Source of the DNA: an uncultured Paracoccaceae bacterium
GTDB taxonomy: Bacteria; Pseudomonadota; Alphaproteobacteria; Rhodobacterales; Rhodobacteraceae
Direction: 5' to 3'
NCBI GenBank assembly: GCA_947502145.1
Contig: CANMYO010000002.1
Location: 682,001-746,000, forward strand
DNA: 64,000 bases
The translations under genes were made by a program, and so were the position numbers. The notes below the pieces were generated by a model, which saw only the letters and a list, made by a program, of their open reading frames with translations, searched no databases and was not told the origin of the DNA. Below, piece by piece: positions 7,962 through 14,124 of the stretch. Numbering within the stretch: position 1 is the stretch's first letter; each line of letters opens with the position of its first letter.

Positions 7962-8774
7962 TTAGCCTTCATACTCCGGCTGGGCTTCGAGCGCCTCTTG
8001 CGTGCTGTCGATATAGACACGCACGTCACCGTCGTTTTGCATGATGGTGAGTTCTTCCATGGTGACGGCAATTTCCTTTTCGCCCATGCCAAGGAAGCCA
8101 CCAACGTCGATGACGGCGCGGTCAATCTTGCCATCATCGGTCAACAGCAGGCTGTCCACCTCACCGATGTCTTCATCGGAGCTGCCATAGACACGTGCGC
8201 CGGTCAGCATCTCTGAAGTGAGGTCCGTGACTTCCACCTTTTCATAATCTGTCCGGTCAATTGTCGGCGCCGTCAGATAAGGACGGTCGGCCCGTGTCAT
8301 GTTGTCGGCTTCCATTGCATTGTAGTCCGGTGCGTCCTTGACGCCCGCAGCACTTGCCTTGACGACAATGAAATACTCGTCAGCGTCTTCGCCATCCGAA
8401 ACGAACTTCAGCTCTGACATATCAATCGCGACAGACTTTTCACCAATCCCGATAAAGCCACCAACACCAACGATGACAGAGGTCACGCTGCCGTCACGGG
8501 TCAGGACAATCTCGTCGATTTCGCCGATGTCATCCCATTCCGTTTCACCGTCTGCAGCGATCGGTTCATCAGCGATGTCAGCCTCGGAGGCATAAACACG
8601 CGCGCCAAGAAGGTCAGATGCATTGAGGTTGAGCGCGGAGTCAAATTCCAGCGCCGAAAACGCCGCCGTATGACCTTCTGCATGGGCAAACGTAGTCAAA
8701 GCCAATAGCGTGGCGGCTGATGCCAAAAGGCCCGTCGCCAGGTTCGATTTCTGTGATCTCAAAACATGAGACAT
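7962..8774 (-). CDS. Secreted protein with two PRC-barrel domains
   Basis: The 270-residue protein has a signal peptide (about residues 1-32, with LASAATLLALTTFAHAEG at the cleavage region) and two PRC-barrel-like beta domains. Both carry the same strand order: ARVYASEADIADEP ... GSVTSVIVGVGGFIGIGEKSVAID in the first and ARVYGSSDEDIGEVDS ... AVIDVGGFLGMGEKEIAV in the second. PRC barrels are protein- or RNA-interaction folds; here the domains should be periplasmic. GAGGAAG precedes ATG 8774. The role is unknown; the context of stress genes suggests envelope maintenance. Confidence 0.82.
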   Translation of the reverse strand: MSHVLRSQKSNLATGLLASAATLLALTTFAHAEGHTAAFSALEFDSALNLNASDLLGARVYASEADIADEPIAADGETEWDDIGEIDEIVLTRDGSVTSVIVGVGGFIGIGEKSVAIDMSELKFVSDGEDADEYFIVVKASAAGVKDAPDYNAMEADNMTRADRPYLTAPTIDRTDYEKVEVTDLTSEMLTGARVYGSSDEDIGEVDSLLLTDDGKIDRAVIDVGGFLGMGEKEIAVTMEELTIMQNDGDVRVYIDSTQEALEAQPEYEG

Positions 8775-9262
8775 ATTGTCTTCCTCATTTTTTCGATGGT
8801 TCTGCACCGGCAAACAAACCAACCAGGCCATTTGCGGACAAAACGGTTTCATTACAGTCGGTTGCTTTGTTGGTTCGGACCGACTGCAGAGATTACCCGG
8901 GGTCATGCAAGACACCGGTCATCGCACTCAATCTTAACAACCGAAGGTGTTGATGTGCGGCGGCAATAACTAATCTGCGACAAGGTTTTGGCAGTCATTG
9001 GGTCGCCGCCCGGTGACATGGCGGGCCATTTGGCGAATTGCGGCGCACCCCCGCCCCTGGGTTCGCTGGCACAGCGTAGGCAGTCGCAGCGGCAGCTTGC
9101 TGAGATGTCGATTGGGGCGCGACGGGCCCGCAAATCTGGCGGTGACAGCGCAGCGCGGACATGCCACCATCCGGGGTGATGTCGGGCGCAGCGTCAGCAG
9201 CCTCGCGGGGTGCGGAGGGCCAAATATGGCCTGTCGCGTCAGATCACCAAAGGAAGGCCATC
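8775..9262. other. Intergenic stretch between divergent PRC-barrel and YidH-like genes
   Basis: This 488-base region must hold promoters for both flanking genes. The one clear structure is an inverted repeat, CAGTCGGT (8855-8862) and ACCGACTG (8879-8886), 16 bases apart, 81-112 bases before the PRC-barrel start. I see no credible gene: the frames on either strand have no ribosome-binding site and odd composition. Confidence 0.5.
8855..8886 (-). promoter_or_regulatory. Inverted repeat upstream of PRC-barrel gene
   Basis: CAGTCGGT and ACCGACTG form a perfect 8-base inverted repeat around a 16-base spacer. It could be a two-half-site operator or a hairpin in the 5' leader of the PRC-barrel mRNA. 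No regulator family is implied strongly enough to name. Confidence 0.35.
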
Positions 9263-9649
9263 ATGACAAAAACAGACCTTTCGGACAATCCGGACGCGGA
9301 TGAGATGGCCGAGACGCGCACGGCCTGGGCAGAGGACCGCACAGTTCTGGCCAATGAACGGACCTTTGCCGGGTGGATGCGCACAGGCATGGCCTGCATC
9401 GCGCTGGCGCTTGGCTTGAAGGCAATTTTCAGGGAAACTGACTATCCGCTGATCGCCAAGAGCGTCGCAGAAGTTTTCATTGTTGTCGCCATCCTCATCT
9501 TTTGGGCGGCGGTCGTGAAGTCCCGGAAGGCGCAGGCGCGTATGGAGGATCACGACGTTGAAGCACAGTCACATCAGCGGATGACAACACTCGCCAGCAT
9601 CCTGACATTTGGTGCCGTGGCGACGGGCGTGCTACTTTGGTTCTTGTAG
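9263..9649 (+). CDS. YidH/DUF202 family membrane protein
   Basis: The 128-residue protein has a charged N-terminus with the DUF202 motif DRTVLANERTFAGWMRTGM, then three transmembrane helices (about residues 43-60, 68-85 and 110-127). DUF202 proteins are small inner-membrane proteins of unknown function. The start at ATG 9263 follows AAAGGAAGG. It is followed by a 255-base gap before the CsbD-like gene. Confidence 0.85.
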   Translation: MTKTDLSDNPDADEMAETRTAWAEDRTVLANERTFAGWMRTGMACIALALGLKAIFRETDYPLIAKSVAEVFIVVAILIFWAAVVKSRKAQARMEDHDVEAQSHQRMTTLASILTFGAVATGVLLWFL

Positions 9650-9859
9650 GATCGCGCGGTTTTACATCCCGGATTCGGGTTCCCGGTGACAGATCTGACC
9701 AATGATGCATCGCACATTGGGCAGCAAATGTGCTGCCATTGCAGGGGCCGGGCGTCAAATGCTGTTCTGGTTTAACGTTTTCCAAATTAGCGCCGGGCAA
9801 TGACTGGCCTCGGCCCGGCTTGCTGGCCAACATGAATGTTCTTTCAAGACCCATATCGC

Positions 9860-9883
9860 GTGTCTGAACCCAAATTCAGACGC
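9860..9883 (+). promoter_or_regulatory. Hairpin in the leader of the CsbD-like gene
   Basis: GTGTCTGAA (9860-9868) pairs with TTCAGACGC (9875-9883), with one T-G wobble and a 6-base loop, followed by TTTAT. It ends 8 bases before the AGAAAGG ribosome-binding site of the CsbD-like gene. It may modulate translation or act as an upstream terminator; the evidence is structural only. Confidence 0.35.
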
Positions 9884-9904
9884 TTTATCCAGAAAGGAAA
9901 AATC

Positions 9905-10102
9905 ATGAATTGGGACCAAATCGAAGGTAAATGGAAAGAAATGACCGGCAATGTCAAAGCCAAATGGGGTGAATTGACAGATGACGAGATCGCCGAAGTG
10001 AACGGCGACCGTGAAGCGCTGGAAGGTAAGATTCAGGCGAAATACGGGAAGACCAAGGAAGACGCCAAGCGCGAAGTCGACGATTTCCTTGACTCAATCT
10101 GA
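9905..10102 (+). CDS. CsbD family stress protein
   Basis: The 65-residue, very hydrophilic protein begins MNWDQIEGKWKEMTGNVKAK and continues KWGELTDDEIAEVNG, which is the CsbD signature (a four-helix small protein). CsbD-type genes are strongly induced by general stress in many bacteria, with no known biochemical activity. The ATG is preceded by AGAAAGGAAAAATC. A small acidic protein gene follows after 87 bases. Confidence 0.9.
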   Translation: MNWDQIEGKWKEMTGNVKAKWGELTDDEIAEVNGDREALEGKIQAKYGKTKEDAKREVDDFLDSI

Positions 10103-10189
10103 TCCTGTCCTGCCATCCTGGGGCCGCGGCATGTCCCGGGGTGGTGACGCTGGGTCCAAATTTCACGCTATTGCGCGAGGTCACGCATT

Positions 10190-10435
10190 ATGAATGGCAA
10201 CGACAAGTCGAAGGACAATGATATCGACGTGAGTCAGGATACCCCGATTGATATCCAGGGCGCTGAACAGCATCACAGCCTAAAGGATCGCGACGGTGAA
10301 AAGGGTGATCCCGATCACGCAGATGACAGTAACGACGGATCGTCGCAGGTCGCCGATGTGGTCAAAGAGGTTGTTGCCGACGGCGAGGCTGACACGGCCG
10401 TCGGCTCTGCGCTCAAGAAGGCCATTGACGACTGA
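10190..10435 (+). CDS. Small acidic hydrophilic protein
   Basis: The 81-residue protein is dominated by Asp, Glu, Lys and Ser, lacks hydrophobic segments and has a helical C-terminus (VADVVKEVVADGEADTAVGSALKKAIDD). I recognise no family; the composition is that of a disordered stress protein. No strong ribosome-binding site precedes it (ATTGCGCGAGGTCACGC gives a GAGG at good distance). It lies 87 bases after the CsbD-like gene and may be co-expressed. It could be over-called, but the frame is intact and the composition is protein-like. Confidence 0.55.
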   Translation: MNGNDKSKDNDIDVSQDTPIDIQGAEQHHSLKDRDGEKGDPDHADDSNDGSSQVADVVKEVVADGEADTAVGSALKKAIDD

Positions 10436-10525
10436 CGCGGCCCACCGGTTCAGGCTGCAGACGCAAGATCATGGCGGCCTTATTGTCGGTCTCGCCTCAG
10501 GATTGATCGCACGTGCAAACATCTT

Positions 10526-10574
10526 TGCATAAGTTAACGTATGCATTGACAGCATGGTGCAACGCACCGATAAC
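10526..10574 (+). promoter_or_regulatory. Promoter with two palindromic operators for otnK
   Basis: TTGACA (10546-10551) and GATAAC (10569-10574) are separated by 17 bases, a good sigma-70-type promoter. A near-perfect 20-base palindrome, TGCATAAGTTAACGTATGCA (10526-10545), abuts the -35 box. A second inverted repeat, GGTGC-AAC-GCACC (10556-10568), fills the spacer. This is the arrangement expected for a repressor-controlled catabolic promoter; no regulator gene lies next to it. Confidence 0.6.
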
Positions 10575-10601
10575 CCTTGATAGGAATTTTGGGGGTGCGG
10601 A

Positions 10602-11852
10602 ATGCTGCTGGGATGTATTGGCGATGACTTTACCGGGTCCAGCGATCTGGGAAACACGCTGGCCAAGCAAGGCATGCATGTCGTGCAATATAGCGGCGTG
10701 CCCGAGGGGCCCGCAGATTCATCTGTCGAAGCGGGTGTCATCGCGCTGAAAAGCCGGTCGATCCCGGCAGCAGAGGCTGTCGCACAATCGCTCGCGGCAT
10801 TGGATTGGCTGCGGGCACAGGGCTGTCAGCAATTCCTGTTCAAATATTGTTCGACCTTTGATTCCACGCCAGCGGGTAACATTGGCCCGGTTGCCGAAGC
10901 ACTGGCAGAGGCGCTGGACGCAGACAGGGTGATTGTCTGCCCGGCTTTTCCGGGCACCGGGCGGTCGGTCTATCAGGGGCATCTGTTTGTGAATGACACC
11001 CTGCTGCACGAAAGCGGCATGCAGAACCATCCGCTGACACCCATGCGCGATCCCGACATCCGGCGTTGGCTGGCACACCAGTGCAAGGGCAGCATCGGAC
11101 ATGTTGCGATCGGGACGGTACTAGAGGGCGCAGGGGCGATCCGGGGCGCTTTGCAGGCGCAATCGGATCAGGGCCATCGGTTGATTGTCGTGGACGCACA
11201 GAGAGACGCGGATCTGCACACGATTGGCAAGGCCGCCGCTGATCTACCGCTGATCACGGGCGGGTCCGGCATCGCGCTTGGCCTGCCTGACAACTTCCGC
11301 GCCAAGGGCGGGCTTTCCGCCACACCGCCGGTCTGGCGCGGCACAGCGGGCCAATGCGTCGCACTATCGGGATCCTGCTCGGAGGCGACGCGGCAGCAGG
11401 TGGCGGAACACGCAAAAAGCCAGCCGACCTTTGAAATCTGTGCCCGTGCGGTGATGGATGGCACGCTGACGCCCGCAGATATCGTCGCAAAGCTGACCCG
11501 CGCCAAGGGGGTGCCGCTGGCGTATAGTTCTGCTGACCCTGCGGTTATCGACGAAGTACAGATCGACTTCGGGCGCGATCAGGTGGCAGCGGCAATTGAA
11601 GCATTCTTTCAGGATGTCGCGGCGCGGCTTGTTGTGCAGGGCGTTGGCGGGATCATTTCGGCGGGGGGCGAAACCTCTGGCGCGGTTGTGCGCGGGACTG
11701 CGGCGCAGGAACTGACAATCGGGCCGGAGATCGACCCCGGGGTCCCTGCCCTGCGCGCGGGTCCGGACCTTGTCCTGGCGTTGAAGTCTGGAAACTTTGG
11801 TGCGCGAGATTTCTTCATGAAGGCGGCCGCATGTCTGCAGGCAGGATCATGA
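10602..11852 (+). CDS. otnK: 3-oxo-tetronate kinase (four-carbon acid sugar kinase)
   Basis: The 416-residue protein matches the OtnK/DUF1537 family. The N-terminal domain opens LLGCIGDDFTGSSDLGNTLA and contains KYCSTFDSTPAGNIGPVAEAL and CPAFPGTGRSVYQGHLFVN. The C-terminal nucleotide-binding domain has VQGVGGIISAGGETSGAVVRG and LALKSGNFGARDFF. The enzyme phosphorylates 3-oxo-tetronate (from L-threonate, D-threonate or D-erythronate) at O4 with ATP. It overlaps otnC by the ATGA at 11849-11852. GGGGGTG precedes the start. The specific sugar acid cannot be told from sequence. Confidence 0.9.
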   Translation: MLLGCIGDDFTGSSDLGNTLAKQGMHVVQYSGVPEGPADSSVEAGVIALKSRSIPAAEAVAQSLAALDWLRAQGCQQFLFKYCSTFDSTPAGNIGPVAEALAEALDADRVIVCPAFPGTGRSVYQGHLFVNDTLLHESGMQNHPLTPMRDPDIRRWLAHQCKGSIGHVAIGTVLEGAGAIRGALQAQSDQGHRLIVVDAQRDADLHTIGKAAADLPLITGGSGIALGLPDNFRAKGGLSATPPVWRGTAGQCVALSGSCSEATRQQVAEHAKSQPTFEICARAVMDGTLTPADIVAKLTRAKGVPLAYSSADPAVIDEVQIDFGRDQVAAAIEAFFQDVAARLVVQGVGGIISAGGETSGAVVRGTAAQELTIGPEIDPGVPALRAGPDLVLALKSGNFGARDFFMKAAACLQAGS

Positions 11853-12496
11853 ACGAGACAAAGCTGCGCGAACAGATATGCCTCTTGGCAAAGTCGATGT
11901 TTGACCGGGGTTTGACCGGTGGCAGCACCGGCAACATTTCGGCCCGCACTGCTGACGGCGGCTTGCTGGTATCCCCGACGGGCACAAGTTTCGGACGGCT
12001 TGATCCGGGCCGGTTAAGTCGGTTTGATGCCAAAGGCACCTTGATTGACGGGGCCCTGCCGACCAAGGAACTGCCATTGCACACGGCATTTTATGACACC
12101 CGCAGCACCGCCGGGGCGGTGGTGCATCTGCATGCCTGCCACGCTGTTGCCCTGTCGATGATGCCTGATGTGGATAAGGACAATTTCCTGCCCCCCATGA
12201 CGCCCTATGGGATCATGAAACTAGGCAAGGTCAAGCTGTTGCCTTTCTATCTTCCCGGTGATCCGGCCATGGGCGAAGCGGTGCGCGGACTGGCGGGCAA
12301 GCGATCCGCGGTGATGCTGGCAAATCACGGCCCGGTTGTGGCCGGACGGGATGTTGAAGCGGCCTGCAATGCCATTGAAGAACTTGAAGACACCGCGCGG
12401 CTTGCGATGATGACCCGCGGCATGTCCCCGAAGTTGCTGACATCCGCGCAGGTCGCAGAGGTTGTCACCGCCTTCGATGTTGACTGGCAAGGTTAA
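11849..12496 (+). CDS. otnC: 3-oxo-tetronate 4-phosphate decarboxylase (class II aldolase fold)
   Basis: The 215-residue protein has the class II aldolase/adducin fold. GLTGGSTGNISART is the phosphate-binding loop, TKELPLHTAFYDTR carries the acid Glu, VHLHACHAVALS has two zinc-binding histidines, and MLANHGPVVAGRD the third. OtnC decarboxylates 3-oxo-tetronate 4-phosphate to dihydroxyacetone phosphate, directly downstream of OtnK in the pathway. ATG 11849 was chosen over 11831 because it gives the usual 4-base overlap. No otnI or threonate/erythronate dehydrogenase gene is adjacent. Confidence 0.88.
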   Translation: MNETKLREQICLLAKSMFDRGLTGGSTGNISARTADGGLLVSPTGTSFGRLDPGRLSRFDAKGTLIDGALPTKELPLHTAFYDTRSTAGAVVHLHACHAVALSMMPDVDKDNFLPPMTPYGIMKLGKVKLLPFYLPGDPAMGEAVRGLAGKRSAVMLANHGPVVAGRDVEAACNAIEELEDTARLAMMTRGMSPKLLTSAQVAEVVTAFDVDWQG

Positions 12497-12633
12497 CGCA
12501 ATCGGCGGATTTCCCCGGTCTGCCTTAATCCGGCCAAAAAACTGTGGATGGCTCTCCTCACAGCGCCCGCTGCACATGCATCGCGGCATTTTTCCGTTTT
12601 CAAGCATGTATTTGATGTGTCAGAGAGATAACC

Positions 12634-13080
12634 ATGAAAAAATCACTCCTGATCCTGAACGGTCCGAACCTCAATCTGCTGGGCACGCGGCAGCCAGAGA
12701 TTTATGGCAGCACGACGCTGGCTGACATTCAGAGCAGCTGCGAAACCCATGCAAAGACGCTTGGGATAAAGGTCACCTTTGATCAATCCAACCACGAGGG
12801 TGCGCTGGTCGACGCCTTTCATGCAGCACGCGGCACCCATGATGGCGTGATCCTGAATGCAGGCGCGTACACGCATACGTCGATTGCGCTGATGGATGCG
12901 ATCAACGCCACGGAAATTCCGACGATCGAGCTGCACCTGTCCAATATCCATGCCCGCGAAGCATTTCGGCACCAATCCTACGTCAGCCGCGCGGCGGTGG
13001 GTTTGATTTGCGGATTTGGCGCGGCGGGTTATGCTTTGGCAATTACGGCGATGAACGACTATCTGGGCAATGCGACATGA
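12634..13080 (+). CDS. aroQ: Type II 3-dehydroquinate dehydratase
   Basis: The 148-residue protein is a full-length type II dehydroquinase. It has the ILNGPNLNLLGTRQPEIYG motif with catalytic Tyr24, FDQSNHEGALVD, LNAGAYTHTSIAL with His81, and IELHLSNIHAREAFRHQS with catalytic His101. It converts 3-dehydroquinate to 3-dehydroshikimate, in aromatic biosynthesis or quinate breakdown. It follows otnC after 137 bases and its stop overlaps the LuxR-type gene (ATGA, 13077-13080), so the two are translationally coupled, which is unusual for a shikimate gene. Confidence 0.94.
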   Translation: MKKSLLILNGPNLNLLGTRQPEIYGSTTLADIQSSCETHAKTLGIKVTFDQSNHEGALVDAFHAARGTHDGVILNAGAYTHTSIALMDAINATEIPTIELHLSNIHAREAFRHQSYVSRAAVGLICGFGAAGYALAITAMNDYLGNAT

Positions 13081-13835
13081 CCGGGATGATCGACCACCTC
13101 TATGCGATCACCAATGCCAAAACCGACAGCGAGCTTTGGGAACTGCATGTTGAAAAGATGAAATCCTACGGGTTTGACCGGCTGCTTTATGGCTATACCC
13201 GTTACAAGACGTCACATGGGTTGGGCGATCCGGCGGATTGGATCATCCTGACCAATCACAGCCGCGCCTTCATGGACAGCTTTTTCACCGATACGCATTA
13301 CGATCATGCCCCGATGCTACGCTGGGCGCTCAATAACAATGGCGCCTGCAGTTGGCGCTGGATGGAGGAACTCGCCCGCACCGACAACCTGACGCCGCAG
13401 GAACTGAATGTGTTGGCGATCAACCAGAAACACGAGGTCACTTCGGGATACACCATCAGCTTCCGCAGCATCTCGGAGCGCAGCAAAGGCGCGATTGGGT
13501 TGGTGGGCAGTCCGCGGATGACGCAGGACGAGGTCGAAGAGGTTTGGGCGGAACATGGGGATGAGCTGGTGATCCTCAACAATGTCATGCACCTGAAGCT
13601 GCTGACACTGCCCTATTCGGGTGCGCGTCCACTTACCAAACGTCAGCGCGAAGTGCTGCAATGGGTCGGGGATGGCAAGACTACGCAGGACATTGCGATC
13701 CTTCTGGAACTGACACCGGCAACGGTGGAAAAACATCTGCGCCTTGCGCGCGAAGCCCTGGACGTAGAGACCACGGCGCAGGCGGTTTTGAAGGCCGCAT
13801 TTTATAATCAGATGTTTGTGATGGGGCAGGATTAG
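13077..13835 (+). CDS. LuxR family regulator with autoinducer-binding-type domain
   Basis: The 252-residue protein has an N-terminal domain resembling the acyl-homoserine-lactone-binding fold (about residues 15-160, with FFTDTHYDHAPMLRWALNN and CSWRWMEE) and a C-terminal LuxR helix-turn-helix (about 185-245, PLTKRQREVLQWVGDGKTTQDIA, then ATVEKHLRLAREAL). Several ligand-pocket positions that are Trp, Tyr and Asp in TraR/LuxR appear changed. No luxI synthase is in the window, so it is an orphan regulator whose ligand may not be a standard homoserine lactone. Targets are unknown. Confidence 0.85.
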   Translation: MTGMIDHLYAITNAKTDSELWELHVEKMKSYGFDRLLYGYTRYKTSHGLGDPADWIILTNHSRAFMDSFFTDTHYDHAPMLRWALNNNGACSWRWMEELARTDNLTPQELNVLAINQKHEVTSGYTISFRSISERSKGAIGLVGSPRMTQDEVEEVWAEHGDELVILNNVMHLKLLTLPYSGARPLTKRQREVLQWVGDGKTTQDIAILLELTPATVEKHLRLAREALDVETTAQAVLKAAFYNQMFVMGQD

Positions 13836-13902
13836 ACCTGCACAAATTCGAAGGTCAGGTTTCCCATACTTTCGTTACGCAAGGTTAATTGGCATTCTGA
13901 GA

Positions 13903-14103
13903 CTGTTCCGTGAGTGGTGGCCTAAGGCCAGGGAACAGCGGGTCGGAACCCTTGCGATTTCAAGGCAAGCCGGCCCGCATTACCGGACCAGATCAAGCTA
14001 AGCTTGTGACGCCGGGTCCTGCAAGGCGTGTATGTCCCATCCCATTGACAGCGCGCAGTTAACAAGTAAGGCGCCGCATCTCTCCCGAATGCGGCGCCGT
14101 TTT
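13903..14103 (+). ncRNA. Candidate structured RNA with intrinsic terminator
   Basis: Three nested hairpins follow each other. In the first, CTGTTCC (13903-13909) pairs with GGAACAG (13932-13938), enclosing TGGCC/GGCCA. In the second, GCGGGTCGG (13938-13946) pairs with CCGGCCCGC (13970-13978), enclosing CCTTG/CAAGG. In the third, GGACC (13985-13989) pairs with GGTCC (14015-14019), enclosing CAAGCT/AGCTTG. A strong terminator ends the region at 14070-14103. No known RNA family was recognised, and 6S, SRP, tmRNA and tRNA motifs were not seen. It could be a free RNA or the 3' end of the aroQ-luxR transcript. Confidence 0.4.
14070..14103 (+). terminator. Strong intrinsic terminator
   Basis: GGCGCCGCAT (14070-14079) pairs perfectly with ATGCGGCGCC (14089-14098) around a 9-base loop, followed by GTTTT. 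It would end transcripts from the aroQ-luxR side. On the other strand the stem is followed by a weaker CTTACTTGTT, so it may also serve the convergent repeat-protein gene. Confidence 0.85.
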
Positions 14104-14124
14104 GCGCGCACTGGCAGGCCGGTT

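Noticed and set aside
8966-9303. Frames in the PRC-barrel/YidH gap on both strands
   Set aside because: Arg/Pro/Gly-rich translations without start signals, typical of GC-rich non-coding DNA.
12575-12600. Possible terminator after otnC before the T-rich stretch
   Set aside because: The stem (about ATGC/GCAT) is only four base pairs, too weak to call.
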